Shown here: in pieces, positions 8,651 through 17,374 of the stretch
How positions within the stretch are numbered: the first letter of the stretch is position 1
Layout of the letters: every line of letters begins with the position of its first letter
Assembly: GCA_963678085.1 (NCBI GenBank)
Contig: OY782680.1
Location: forward strand, 868,001 to 932,000
Length of the DNA: 64,000 bases
DNA from: Aliishimia sp963678085
GTDB taxonomy: Bacteria > Pseudomonadota > Alphaproteobacteria > Rhodobacterales > Rhodobacteraceae
Direction: 5' to 3'
Notes under the pieces: model-generated
What the model saw: the letters and a program-made list of their open reading frames with translations, nothing else
Databases searched by the model: none
What the model was told of the DNA's origin: nothing
Translations under genes and position numbers: made by a program

Positions 8651-9865
8651 TTACTCAAGACCCATGCAATTTGCATAATAGGTGACGGTCGCGGGCCAAT
8701 CGGAGAAGATGCCAACAACGCCCACATCTTGCGCCAGCGCGTCAATCAGCGGGTACATGATCCCATCGCTATCCACCACATCGGCGATGGATTGGTAATA
8801 CCAGCCGCCGCCATTTACCAGCGGGCCGGAACGCTCGATGGTCCAGGTGATGATCTTCAGCCCAGCAGCTTTGGCTTGGATTGCAAGCTCGGAGGGAACG
8901 ATCTCGCCATTCTCAAGCGTGACCAGCATCCATGTGGGCGGTGCGATATAGTTCACGCCCATCGCTTTCAGCTCTTCCATCGTGTTGGGCCAGGTGGCCG
9001 GATCCATGGGCGAATAGCCGTCGATGTTATACTCATCCATCAAATAAACGGCTTGGGCCCCAAATGCGGGCTCGGCCTTGATCCAATACAGCACGTCTTC
9101 CAGGTTGAAGGACTGGAGCCATACATCAGACGCTGGGATGCCTGCGGCCTTGTATTCGTCAACAAGTTTCTGCGCGTAGTCTTCCTGGGTAAAGCCGTTA
9201 AAGGGCATCTCAACCGACGGCGATTTCAGTTCGGGTGTGAACTTGGCTCCCAATGATTTGAACAACGCGATGGATTCGGCATGGGTCATCAGCATTGTCG
9301 GCTCGGCTGTATAAAGCTCCGTGCGCCAATTCGCTGTGCCGCCCAGATAAGCCTCTGCCGTGGTGGCGGATTTATCTGCAGCGTCCATTTTTGGTGTCAG
9401 GCTGCGGAATTCTTCAAGCGTGATTTCAGACGTCCGGCATTCCGCTTTTGCTGGGGTGTCGCCGCTTGCGGGGCTAAACGGCTTGACGCAAGTCTCAGCC
9501 AGCGGTGTTGTCACGATATTGGTGGTTGTGTGCAGATCGTTCTGAGCGTGACGGCATACCAGCTCAAGATCCTTGGTAAAGGTCACATCGCATTCAAGAA
9601 TGCCCGCACCCATGCGCGCCGCTGCGACATTGGATTCAACCGTGTGCTCAGGGAATTGCATTGGCGCGCCGCGGTGGCCGATAGAGAAAGTAGAGCGCTG
9701 GCCCGCCTGCCCGGCGCAAGACATCAGCCTATCTTTGAGCGCACCGTCTTTCATTCGGTCGATCAAGTAATAGGGGCGCGGGCCATATTCGATCACATCG
9801 CCCGCTTGTGCGAGCGCTGGCATGGCAGCGATGAGGGCCGTTATAAGTGTGGAACGACGCAGCAT
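8651..9865 (-). CDS. Secreted glycerophosphodiester phosphodiesterase
   Basis: A 404-residue GDPD-family enzyme that hydrolyses glycerophosphodiesters to glycerol 3-phosphate and an alcohol. A signal peptide is clear (MLRRSTLITALIAAMPALAQA), so it acts in the periplasm or outside. The catalytic block GHRGAPMQFPEHT (near residue 63) supplies the first histidine, and ILECDVTFTKDLELVCRHA supplies the acidic metal ligands and the second histidine. AAGGAGG stands before the ATG. A Pho-box-like array about 50-75 bases upstream suggests induction on phosphate starvation, matching its place between the two phn operons. Confidence 0.9.
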   Translation of the reverse strand: MLRRSTLITALIAAMPALAQAGDVIEYGPRPYYLIDRMKDGALKDRLMSCAGQAGQRSTFSIGHRGAPMQFPEHTVESNVAAARMGAGILECDVTFTKDLELVCRHAQNDLHTTTNIVTTPLAETCVKPFSPASGDTPAKAECRTSEITLEEFRSLTPKMDAADKSATTAEAYLGGTANWRTELYTAEPTMLMTHAESIALFKSLGAKFTPELKSPSVEMPFNGFTQEDYAQKLVDEYKAAGIPASDVWLQSFNLEDVLYWIKAEPAFGAQAVYLMDEYNIDGYSPMDPATWPNTMEELKAMGVNYIAPPTWMLVTLENGEIVPSELAIQAKAAGLKIITWTIERSGPLVNGGGWYYQSIADVVDSDGIMYPLIDALAQDVGVVGIFSDWPATVTYYANCMGLE

Positions 9866-9911
9866 GGTTTCCTCCTTGGATATATGTGCGTGATCTTATG
9901 CGCGGCGCTGC

Positions 9912-9940
9912 GTGACAGAAATGTTACCTTTGCGTGAACA
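9912..9940 (-). promoter_or_regulatory. Pho-box-like repeat array upstream of the glycerophosphodiesterase
   Basis: On the minus strand three 7-mers spaced by 11 bases (TGTTCAC, AGGTAAC, CTGTCAC) match the PhoB repeat pattern; the last is a consensus CTGTCAC. They lie 47-75 bases before the start codon. Two of the three units are degenerate. Confidence 0.5.
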
Positions 9941-9977
9941 ATTTTTGACGTTCAGCCTAAGGCAGGTTGGCTGTGCG

Positions 9978-10592
9978 CTATTCGTATTTTTCAAGAAAGG
10001 CCGCAGCGTCCATAGCCCGGAAATCGGCAAGCGCGTTGCGCAGCGCGTCATGGGGCCAATCCCACCAAGCCAAAGCGATCAGCCGTTCGGCAATCTTGCG
10101 CGGCTGGCGCAGGCGCAGCGGTTTGGCGGGCGTGCCTGCAACAATCGTGTAGGGTTCCACATCCTTTGTCACCACCGCGCCAGAAGCCACTACCGCGCCA
10201 TCGCCCAGCGTGACCTCGGGTTTGACCATCGCGCCCGCCCCGATCCAGGTGTCATGGCCGATATGCGCAACACGCGATTTGCGATGGGTGAAAAAGTCTT
10301 CATCCCGCGCCGCGTCGTCCCAATAGTCATCCGAGCGATAGAGGAAATGGTGGCAGGCCGCAGTCTGCAGCGGATGATCCGTTGCGCCGATCCGAGAAAA
10401 GGCGGCGATATTGGCGAACTTACCGATCTGGGCATTGGCGATATCCGCATAGCGGTCGCAATAGCTGTAATCATCCAAGCTGGAATGGGCGACGCGGCTA
10501 CCCTTGCCAATCTCGACATAGGCGCCAAATCTGCTGTCACTGATTTCGCACTCGGGATGGATGAAGGGTTTATCTGCTGAAAGACGTGCCAT
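9978..10592 (-). CDS. Phosphonate-linked hexapeptide-repeat acetyltransferase
   Basis: A 204-residue left-handed beta-helix acetyltransferase of the type found in phosphonate operons. Hexapeptide blocks start at HPECEISDSRFGAYVEIG and continue through HIGHDTWIGAGAMVKPEVTL and GDGAVVASGAVVTKDVEPY, ending with the CoA-binding GTPAKPLRLR. The substrate is unknown; acetylation of aminoalkylphosphonates (as by PhnO) is a reasonable guess but PhnO is a different fold. The ATG at 10592 shares one base with the phnE2 stop (TGATG), so it is the last gene of the phnCDE operon. Confidence 0.88.
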   Translation of the reverse strand: MARLSADKPFIHPECEISDSRFGAYVEIGKGSRVAHSSLDDYSYCDRYADIANAQIGKFANIAAFSRIGATDHPLQTAACHHFLYRSDDYWDDAARDEDFFTHRKSRVAHIGHDTWIGAGAMVKPEVTLGDGAVVASGAVVTKDVEPYTIVAGTPAKPLRLRQPRKIAERLIALAWWDWPHDALRNALADFRAMDAAAFLEKYE

Positions 10593-11905
10593 CAGTCGTT
10601 GCGCCCGATCAATTTGCCGCGCAGCCAGCCGGACAACCAATCCATAAAGATCACCATGATCACGATCAGCACGATGTAATAGGCCACCTCTTCCCAATCT
10701 TTTTGGGTCTGGATCGCTTGCGTCAGCATGAGCCCAATCCCGCCCCCAGTGATCGCTCCGATGATCGTGGCCGAACGTGTGTTGGATTCCAAAAAGTACA
10801 GGATCTGCGCCAGTAAGACCGGCATCACCTGCGGGATCACCCCAAAACGGTAGCGTTGCAGCGGCTTGGCCCCGGTTGAAGAGACGCCTTCGATCTGTTT
10901 CTGGTCAACATTTTCGAGCGCCTCTGAGAAGATTTTACCAAAGGTGCCCGTGTCCGTGATCAAGATCGCAAGCGCTCCGGTGAGCGGGCCAGGCCCAAAG
11001 GCACGGGCCAGCACCACTGTCCAGATCAGCGCATCAACCCCGCGCACAAAGTCGAACAAACGACGTGTGGCGGCGCGCAGAAGCATGATGGGTGAGAACC
11101 GCTTTGCCGCCAAAAAGGAGAGCGGGATCGCGATCATCGCGGCGCCCATCGTGCCAAGGAAGGCCATCAAGATGGTTTCGCCAATGGCCCAAGCCACGTC
11201 CTTGTGCCGCCACATCGGGTTGTTCCACCAATCTGATATTGCCCCGGCGATATTACCACGTTCTGCGTCAAGCTGTGCGCCAAAGAGGATCGTGCCAAAG
11301 CCTTGCCCATGATACGGGCTATCAAGCGTGAACCAGAATAGCTCCCATCCGGGAAAGTAGTTGAACACTTCTGTGCGTGCGCCGGTTAAGGTGATGCGAC
11401 CTTCTGGGGTGGTGATGCCAATCCGGCGGCTTGAGGCAGAAATCCAACCGGGCAGATCATCCGGGAGATTGCTAATCAGCTCACGCCCCTGTGCCTGCAC
11501 CTCGATCAAGGGAAAGCCGGGAATCTCAATTTCGGTCCGGTTCTCAGGCAGGTAGCGCACGACATGCTCGCCGCCCAGATCGATGGTGATGACCTCATCG
11601 CCGCTGACCCAATCGGGGCGCTGACCTTCGGGGTAACGGCCTTTGCGCTCTCCTTCGACCGCATAGCTGATAGCGCCGCTGCGATTGTCGCGCGTGACAT
11701 GCACTTTATGCGACCAGCTATCAGAAGCCAATGTCACCGCATTATCCAAATTGGCGCGCTGCGCGAGGCCGGGAATGTCGAAGGCAAAGAAGATATAGAC
11801 AAGATAGAGAGCGATCACGGCCGGAATGGCAAAGCCCAGCAGCCGCTTGCGTTGAAACAGCTGATCGGCTTGATCCTTGGCAAAGTTCAGATCGGTCGCG
11901 CTCAT
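10592..11905 (-). CDS. phnE: PhnE2, phosphonate ABC transporter permease (long form)
   Basis: A 437-residue permease. An N-terminal membrane segment (residues about 22-42) is followed by a large extracytoplasmic stretch, including FNYFPGWELFWFTLDSPYHG, before the permease core (VAWAIGETILMAFLGTMGAAM onward). The conserved cytoplasmic loop is EALENVDQKQIEGVSSTGA. Paired PhnE permeases, one long and one short, are common in alphaproteobacterial phn loci and probably form a heterodimer with PhnC. It overlaps phnE1 by four bases (ATGA). Confidence 0.93.
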   Translation of the reverse strand: MSATDLNFAKDQADQLFQRKRLLGFAIPAVIALYLVYIFFAFDIPGLAQRANLDNAVTLASDSWSHKVHVTRDNRSGAISYAVEGERKGRYPEGQRPDWVSGDEVITIDLGGEHVVRYLPENRTEIEIPGFPLIEVQAQGRELISNLPDDLPGWISASSRRIGITTPEGRITLTGARTEVFNYFPGWELFWFTLDSPYHGQGFGTILFGAQLDAERGNIAGAISDWWNNPMWRHKDVAWAIGETILMAFLGTMGAAMIAIPLSFLAAKRFSPIMLLRAATRRLFDFVRGVDALIWTVVLARAFGPGPLTGALAILITDTGTFGKIFSEALENVDQKQIEGVSSTGAKPLQRYRFGVIPQVMPVLLAQILYFLESNTRSATIIGAITGGGIGLMLTQAIQTQKDWEEVAYYIVLIVIMVIFMDWLSGWLRGKLIGRND

Positions 11906-12777
11906 TGGCCTTGCCCCTCTGTTAGACGGTTGCGATAGCGGCTCGATACTTGGTCAAAGAACACGATCGTGCCAAAGAGCAGAATGAAGATCGCGGCGGC
12001 TTCGTCAAAGCGCCCCGGCCCCCAAGCCATCGCGTTGCGCAGCTCATAGCCAAGGCCGCCTGCGCCCACAAAGCCCAGAATGGCCGAGGCGCGAATATTG
12101 ATCTCGAAACGCAAAAGCGTGTAGCTGAGGTAATTGGGCGCGACTTGCGGCAATACGCCAAGCAGCATGCGCTGGGACCATGTGGCCCCGGTCGAGGCCA
12201 AACCTTCAACAGGTTTCAGATCGGCATTCTCCGCGACCTCAGAGAACATCTTACCAAGCGCGCCTGCGGTGTGAATGGCAATCGCGATCATCGCCGGAAC
12301 AGGCCCGCCGCCAAGAACAAAGATCAGCATCAGTGCAATCACGATTTCAGGCACAGCGCGCATGATATCGGAGATGCGGCGAAACAGCGGGATCAACCGG
12401 GGCCATCTTGCAAGCCCGCGGGTTCCGAGCAAGGAGAGGAATAAGCCGCCCAGGGCTCCGATAAGCGTAGAGACCGCGGCGATATTGATTGTCTCGATGA
12501 GGGCGGGGAAATATTTCGCGATCAATGCGGGCAGATCCGCGCGCTTTTCCCAAGCCTCTGAGAGCACATCGGCGGGGTAATCTCCAACCTGGTGCAAACC
12601 CTCCCAAAAACCACCGGCGTTGCGATCATCCGCGATGTTGAAGCCAGAGACCATCAACAGCACAAAGATCAGCAAGGCCAAACCGCTATAAAGCCTGCGG
12701 CGTTGAACTTGCGCCATGTAGCTGGATTGGATGCTGTCTACGCTTTGTGGCGCGTTCCCGAGCGATATATCCGCCAT
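11902..12777 (-). CDS. phnE: PhnE1, phosphonate ABC transporter permease
   Basis: A 291-residue inner-membrane permease from the ATG at 12777, chosen for the upstream GTGGGA and because a farther start would run through the terminator hairpin. The permease loop EVAENADLKPVEGLASTGA is present, followed by membrane segments to the C-terminus. It partners PhnE2, PhnC and PhnD for uptake of phosphonates and possibly phosphate esters. Confidence 0.94.
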   Translation of the reverse strand: MADISLGNAPQSVDSIQSSYMAQVQRRRLYSGLALLIFVLLMVSGFNIADDRNAGGFWEGLHQVGDYPADVLSEAWEKRADLPALIAKYFPALIETINIAAVSTLIGALGGLFLSLLGTRGLARWPRLIPLFRRISDIMRAVPEIVIALMLIFVLGGGPVPAMIAIAIHTAGALGKMFSEVAENADLKPVEGLASTGATWSQRMLLGVLPQVAPNYLSYTLLRFEINIRASAILGFVGAGGLGYELRNAMAWGPGRFDEAAAIFILLFGTIVFFDQVSSRYRNRLTEGQGQ

Positions 12778-12789
12778 TGTGTTCCCACT

Positions 12790-12822
12790 CAAAAAAAACC
12801 GGCAGCCCCAGGGGGCTACCGG
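12790..12822 (-). terminator. Intra-operon terminator between phnD and phnE1
   Basis: On the minus strand an inverted repeat CCGGTAGCCCC / GGGGCTGCCGG is followed by eight T, the shape of an intrinsic terminator. It lies just after the phnD stop and before phnE1. Such attenuators let the binding protein be made in excess over the permeases. Confidence 0.75.
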
Positions 12823-12840
12823 ATGCGTCATAGAAATGGC

Positions 12841-13752
12841 TTAGCCACCGATTTTTGCTTTGCGCGCTTCGATGACAGAAATGTATGTGTCATGGGTTAC
12901 AGGCTGGAAACCAAGGGTTTCACCGGCAGCAACCGCATAGGCGCAGTCTTGGTCTTTCTCATGCAGACCATCAACCAGAGCGGTCATTTTCGCTTTCACA
13001 TCTGCAGGCAGAGCCTTACGCAGAACGATTGGGCCTTCTGGGATCACGTTGGATTTCCAGATTTCAACAAGATCGTTCATGTCGATCAGACCCGCGTCAA
13101 CCGCCTTGCGCAGCGCGCCGGAGTTGTAGCCGTCTTCCCAGTTGCCCTGACCGTCGGCCCAAGTGACGCCGCCGTCGATATCGCCATTATTCACCGCAAC
13201 GATGGTTTGCTCATGGCCGCCAGTGAACTTAACATCGCCGAAATACTCGCCGGATTCCATGGTGATGCCGTCTTTGTATTGTGGGATCTCGATGGAAGGG
13301 ATCAGATAGCCGGATGTGGAGTTAGGATCGCCAAAGCCAAATGCTTTGCCTTTCATGTCGTCCAGGGATGCGATGCCGCTATCTTTGCGCGCAAAACCAA
13401 TGGAGTGATAGCCGATGGAGCCATCCAGGTTTACTTTGACCAGAACAGGCTCAACCGCTTCTGGGTCTTGCAGGTAGGTTGCAGCATAGGAAGACGCGCC
13501 CAACCAAGCCATGTCGATTGTGCCGCCCAGCAGGCCTTGGATCACGCCGTTATAATCGGCAGGGGCAAAGAGCTTGGTCTCAACGCCCAGAACTTCGCTG
13601 GCATAATCAGCAAGACACTGGTTGTTGTTCAAACGGTCCTGAGCGTTTTCGCCGCCGAGGATGCCGATGCGGAACTCTTTGATCTCTTCGGCAAATGCGC
13701 CGGTGCTCAGAGCAGTCGTGGCGGCAAGCGCCAATGCGAAGGTCTTTTTCAT
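12841..13752 (-). CDS. phnD: PhnD, phosphonate-binding periplasmic protein
   Basis: A 303-residue solute-binding protein with a signal peptide (MKKTFALALAATTALSTGAF). Family blocks include FRIGILGGENAQDRLNNN, VIQGLLGGTIDMAWLGASSY and FGFGDPNSTSGYLIPS, the last matching the phosphonate/phosphate-binding loop of PhnD proteins. It delivers ligand to PhnE1/PhnE2. GGAGAAAACG precedes the ATG. A strong terminator follows, suggesting high PhnD output relative to the permeases. Confidence 0.95.
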   Translation of the reverse strand: MKKTFALALAATTALSTGAFAEEIKEFRIGILGGENAQDRLNNNQCLADYASEVLGVETKLFAPADYNGVIQGLLGGTIDMAWLGASSYAATYLQDPEAVEPVLVKVNLDGSIGYHSIGFARKDSGIASLDDMKGKAFGFGDPNSTSGYLIPSIEIPQYKDGITMESGEYFGDVKFTGGHEQTIVAVNNGDIDGGVTWADGQGNWEDGYNSGALRKAVDAGLIDMNDLVEIWKSNVIPEGPIVLRKALPADVKAKMTALVDGLHEKDQDCAYAVAAGETLGFQPVTHDTYISVIEARKAKIGG

Positions 13753-13844
13753 CGTTTTCTCCAGGTTTTTGCCCTTGGGCCGTTCGGCGCTTTGAGGGCA
13801 GGGTTGATGAAGGTGGCCCGCATGAGGCGGGGGTTCAAACTGGC

Positions 13845-14654
13845 TCAGGCATGCGCTTCGAGAAGCTCGGGCCTGTCCAGTGTTTCGATCTCGGTGGAGG
13901 TTGCGGCCTCAGAAAAACTCGCATCCGCACCATAAATATCGCGCGCGGCGCTCGCGGTGAGTTGCTCGGTGGTTCCATCAAACACGATCCGCCCATCCCG
14001 CATTCCGATGACCCGATCACAATAGCGTCGCGCCGTGTCGAGCGTGTGCAGGTTGGCAATCACCATGCGCCCGTCCTCTTCGTGAATGGTGCGCAAGGAT
14101 TGCATGACCACCTGCGCATTCATCGGATCAAGCGAGGCAATGGGTTCATCCGCCAGAATGATCTTTGGATCTTGCATCAGCGCCCGCGCAATGGCGACAC
14201 GTTGCTGTTGCCCTCCTGACAATGCCTCGGCGCGTTTGGGGGCTTGCTCGGCAATCCCAAGACGATCAAGGATCTCAATCGCTCGATGAATGTCGGCCTG
14301 CGGATAGAGGTTAAACATGGTCGCTAAGGTCGAGCGCTTGTTGAGCGTGCCATGCAACACATTCGACACCACATCCATGCGTGGCACGAGGTTGAATTGC
14401 TGAAAGATCATCGCGCAGCGGGACTGCCAATCACGCTTTGCTGCCCCGCGCAACGCCGTGATCTCTTCGCCCTCAAAGATGATCTTTCCTTCGGATGCAT
14501 CGCTCAGTCGGTTGAGCATGCGCAGCAACGTAGATTTGCCCGCACCCGAACGCCCAATAATCCCGATCATCATCGGTTTGTCGACGGAGATATTGGCCGC
14601 ATCCACGGCAATCTTATCTCCGAAGCGCTTTGTCAGCGTGTCGATTTTCAGCAT
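13845..14654 (-). CDS. phnC: PhnC, phosphonate ABC transporter ATPase
   Basis: A 269-residue ATPase with Walker A GRSGAGKST (near residue 34), signature LSGGQQQRVAIARAL and Walker B IILADEPIASLDP. It is the first gene of the transporter operon and energises uptake through PhnE1/PhnE2. AAGGGGG is correctly spaced before the ATG, and Pho-box-like repeats lie 40-100 bases upstream. Confidence 0.95.
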   Translation of the reverse strand: MLKIDTLTKRFGDKIAVDAANISVDKPMMIGIIGRSGAGKSTLLRMLNRLSDASEGKIIFEGEEITALRGAAKRDWQSRCAMIFQQFNLVPRMDVVSNVLHGTLNKRSTLATMFNLYPQADIHRAIEILDRLGIAEQAPKRAEALSGGQQQRVAIARALMQDPKIILADEPIASLDPMNAQVVMQSLRTIHEEDGRMVIANLHTLDTARRYCDRVIGMRDGRIVFDGTTEQLTASAARDIYGADASFSEAATSTEIETLDRPELLEAHA

Positions 14655-14691
14655 ATCGCCCCCTTGGTCGGCAGCGCTATGCGGGCGGGAG

Positions 14692-14751
14692 ACGACAGTC
14701 AGGTGACAGTCTTGATTCTGATTTTTGAAGATTTTGTAACTGAATTGTAAC
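14692..14751 (-). promoter_or_regulatory. Pho-box-like repeats upstream of phnC
   Basis: Read on the minus strand, CTGTCAC and CTGTCGT (14703-14709 and 14692-14698) are direct repeats 11 bases apart, matching the PhoB box. Farther upstream two identical GTTACAA units (14745-14751 and 14734-14740), also 11 bases apart, look like a second degenerate box. The nearer box is about 40 bases from the phnC start, where PhoB would replace a -35 element. Confidence 0.7.
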
Positions 14752-14854
14752 GCATCGGCAGATCACCCGCCGCCGGAGTCACCCGGAGTCACAAAGAAAG
14801 GCTGCTGCCAGCAATCGCATGAACAGCATTATTTCGCATCAAGCAGGGGGCAGT

Positions 14855-15187
14855 TTAGGTGAGTTGCGTTGGCATATCTGCGATGAACTGTGCCTTGCTG
14901 GTCGCGTAACAGCTAATGATGGCCTCTGTATCAATCTTGGTTGACGCATCCGAAGCACAGGCTGATTCCCCATCGCGGCAGAGCTGGGAAAAATCTTTGA
15001 AGCCAAGGTTTAACGCAGCCCCTTTCAGAAAATGCAGATCATGCTCAAGCGAGCGACCGGGCTGTCCAAGCTGGGAAATCGTTTCATCGACCTCCTCTAA
15101 AAACAGCTCAAAAACCTCGTCGAAATCTTCCTCTCCGACCTCTCCACGCAGCTCTCGAACCTTATTCCAGTCAATCACGTCACTCAT
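14855..15187 (-). CDS. Hpt-domain phosphotransfer protein
   Basis: A 110-residue, acidic, single-domain protein. The block DLHFLKGAALNLGF (residues about 50-63) carries the phosphorylatable histidine of Hpt domains, and the predicted all-helical pattern fits. Hpt proteins relay phosphate between hybrid kinases and response regulators. It is divergent from a REC-PP2C protein, a natural candidate partner, though the window shows no histidine kinase. Confidence 0.88.
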   Translation of the reverse strand: MSDVIDWNKVRELRGEVGEEDFDEVFELFLEEVDETISQLGQPGRSLEHDLHFLKGAALNLGFKDFSQLCRDGESACASDASTKIDTEAIISCYATSKAQFIADMPTQLT

Positions 15188-15336
15188 ACTCTACTCCGGC
15201 ACTCGAACTTGGTCAGACTAGAAGCCCAGGCGTTAAAGAGAGCTAAATAGCTCAATTTGTTAGGTTTAGAGTTTTATCTTTCAAGAAAAATTTACGCCCT
15301 TGGTCCTAGGGTGAGGCGAAATGTGTGGGACTCTCT

Positions 15337-16602
15337 ATGACTGCTTTACCAACTCCAGACCTGCCCGGTGAGACTGTGCCAAAGGCTGAAACGCGTACTG
15401 TTTTGGTTGTCGATGACAGCCGCTTGCAACGTAAGATCTTAACCTCGTCGTTAAAGCGGTGGGGCTACATTATTAAAGAAGCGGAAAGCGCTGAAGAGGG
15501 GCTGCGTATGTGCGCCGAATCAGTGCCGGACTTCGTGCTCAGCGACTGGATGATGCCAGGGATGAGCGGCCCTGAATTTTGCCAGCAGGTCCGCGAGCGC
15601 TTTGATGGCTCTTACGTTTATTTCATTTTGCTCACCTCGAAAAGCGCCGTGTCAGAGATTACGCTTGGCTTGGATGCGGGGGCCGATGATTTCCTTACTA
15701 AGCCCGTCGATGTGCATGAGTTGCGCGCGCGCATCAAAGCGGGTGGGCGCATTTTGGATATGCAAGCGCGGCTCCAGGAGAATAACCGCGCATTGACGGA
15801 TGCCTTGCAGGAGGTGGAGCGCTTGCATGATGCGCTCAACAAAGATTTGCGCGAGGCGCGGCAGTTGCAACAATCCTTGTTGCCTGAGCGCACCAAAAGC
15901 TTTGGCCCTTATCAGATCACATTGCATCTGCAATCTAGTGGCTATGTTGGCGGCGATCTTGTTGGGTTTTTCCCAGCCGGGCCGCGTCATATCGGGCTCT
16001 ATTCAATTGATGTGTCCGGCCATGGGGTCAGCTCGGCCTTGATGACCGCGCGGCTTGCGGGGTTCTTATCCCCCGTTGCGCCGGATCAAAATGTCTCGCT
16101 GCGCCGTTGTCCTGATGGCACCTATGCGCCGGTGCCGCCACGAGAGGCGATTGAAAAATTGAATAATATGGTGCTCGATGAGATGGAAACCGAGCATTAT
16201 TTCACCATGGTATTAGGCAATCTTGAGCTAGAGACCGGGATTTTGCGCATGGGCCAGGCTGGGCATCCGCATCCCGTTCATCAAAAGGCCGACGGGAGCA
16301 TGACGCAAACCTCGCCAGGGGGCTTTCCGGTTGGCTTATTGCCCGATGTCGAATTTTCAGAGTTCGAATTCCAGCTCTCGCCCGGCGATCGCGTTCTATT
16401 CCATTCTGACGGGATCACGGAATGCCCGGACCCAGAAGAGGGTATGCTCGAAGAGCAGGGGCTCGAAAAGATCATGCGTGACTGCAAGGAGATCTCGGGG
16501 ACAGAGTTCTTTGACGCCTTGATGTGGAAACTCACGGAATTTGCGGGACAGACAAAACTCCCTGATGATGTTTCAGGGGTTCTGCTCGATTTCAAAATCT
16601 GA
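15337..16602 (+). CDS. Response regulator with PP2C-type phosphatase output (RsbU-like)
   Basis: A 421-residue protein. Residues about 20-140 form a receiver domain (VLVVDDSRLQRK, phosphoacceptor in LSDWMMPGMSG, KPVDVHELRARI). A coiled coil follows (LTDALQEVERLHDALNKDL), then a SpoIIE/RsbU PP2C domain (GGDLVGFFPAG, YSIDVSGHGVSSALMTARL, LFHSDGITECPDPE). Such proteins dephosphorylate anti-sigma antagonists and drive partner switching in stress responses. No anti-sigma or antagonist gene is nearby. The ATG at 15337 is preferred over a GTG four codons upstream because it has GGGA at normal spacing. Confidence 0.92.
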   Translation: MTALPTPDLPGETVPKAETRTVLVVDDSRLQRKILTSSLKRWGYIIKEAESAEEGLRMCAESVPDFVLSDWMMPGMSGPEFCQQVRERFDGSYVYFILLTSKSAVSEITLGLDAGADDFLTKPVDVHELRARIKAGGRILDMQARLQENNRALTDALQEVERLHDALNKDLREARQLQQSLLPERTKSFGPYQITLHLQSSGYVGGDLVGFFPAGPRHIGLYSIDVSGHGVSSALMTARLAGFLSPVAPDQNVSLRRCPDGTYAPVPPREAIEKLNNMVLDEMETEHYFTMVLGNLELETGILRMGQAGHPHPVHQKADGSMTQTSPGGFPVGLLPDVEFSEFEFQLSPGDRVLFHSDGITECPDPEEGMLEEQGLEKIMRDCKEISGTEFFDALMWKLTEFAGQTKLPDDVSGVLLDFKI

Positions 16603-16615
16603 ACGCGGCCCTGCT

Positions 16616-16915
16616 TTAACTCAGCTTTCGCGGGCCCCAGCCCAATGTGATCTTCTCCCCGTCAACGGCCAAGGGACGTTTCATTAATGCCGGGTGGTCT
16701 TGCAACAGCTGCAATGCGGGCTTGGCCCGTTCTTCCTCGCTTAGCCCCCGCCATGTGGTCGAGCGGCGATTCACCAGGGCGTCACCAAATTTCTCAAGCG
16801 CGCGTTTCAACACGTCTTGAGGGACGGGCGTGTCACGAATATCGGTGATCGCTATGCCCGTCTCAGTCTTGGCTTTCCGACAGGTATCACAGGTCTTTAA
16901 CCCATAAAGTATCAC
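16616..16915 (-). CDS. ArsC/Spx-family thioredoxin-fold reductase-like protein
   Basis: A 99-residue protein starting VILYGLKTCDTCRKA, the YffB/ArsC-family N-terminus with a CxxC pair at residues 9 and 12. The chosen GTG at 16915 has AAGGGG six bases upstream and puts the thioredoxin-fold strand at the N-terminus, as in the family; longer versions would read through the divergent cspA promoter. True arsenate reductase activity is not implied, since YffB-type members have only a putative glutathione-linked role. Confidence 0.85.
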   Translation of the reverse strand: MILYGLKTCDTCRKAKTETGIAITDIRDTPVPQDVLKRALEKFGDALVNRRSTTWRGLSEEERAKPALQLLQDHPALMKRPLAVDGEKITLGWGPRKLS

Positions 16916-17115
16916 GTTTTGCCCCTTTTTGCGTATATTTGTAGCTAGACTGCCACATTTTCCTTGATTTTTCTGGACCACGAGCAACATGGTAGGTAGT
17001 ACGACACCCGGCGCTGCAACTAAAAGCTGAGCTTGGGCGCGTATGACCACCCTATCGCTTTGCGCTATAGTGGCGCGAAGTTGCGAAAGACACAATATTA
17101 AGGAGCACGGGACAG

Positions 17116-17322
17116 ATGCCAAATGGCACCGTGAAGTGGTTCAATACCACAAAAGGCTATGGATTTATTGAACCAGAAGGCGGCGGAAAAGACATTTTTG
17201 TCCATATCTCCGCAGTAGAGCGTTCTGGGATGAAGACACTTACCGAAAATCAAAAAGTCACCTTCGAGCTACAAGAGGGCCGGGACGGCCGCACTATGGC
17301 TACGGATTTGCAGGGCGGCTAA
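17116..17322 (+). CDS. Cold-shock protein (CspA family)
   Basis: A 68-residue single cold-shock domain with both RNA-binding motifs, KGYGFIEPEGG (RNP1) and DIFVHISAVERSG (RNP2). It binds single-stranded nucleic acid and melts RNA structure. AAGGAG precedes the ATG. About 200 bases separate it from the divergent ArsC-like gene, enough for a long untranslated leader typical of csp genes, though no cold-box was recognised. Confidence 0.93.
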   Translation: MPNGTVKWFNTTKGYGFIEPEGGGKDIFVHISAVERSGMKTLTENQKVTFELQEGRDGRTMATDLQGG

Positions 17323-17333
17323 TCTGGCGATGT

Positions 17334-17365
17334 AAATAGGCTGGCTAAGTTAAACCAACCTATTT
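17334..17365. terminator. Hairpin between convergent cspA and a secreted protein gene
   Basis: AAATAGG pairs with CCTATTT, extended inward by TGG/CCA, around an AT-rich loop; the pairing T-run on the plus strand follows. It lies between two convergent stops. Confidence 0.55.
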
Positions 17366-17374
17366 CTGTGTGAA

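Noticed and set aside
12592..13935. Long open frame (447 codons) opposite phnD and phnE1
   Set aside because: It is a shadow of clearly recognisable genes and crosses the phnD-phnE1 terminator.
16616..17122. 168-residue version of the ArsC-like gene
   Set aside because: The extra N-terminus overlaps cspA and has no family match; GTG 16915 with AAGGGG fits better.
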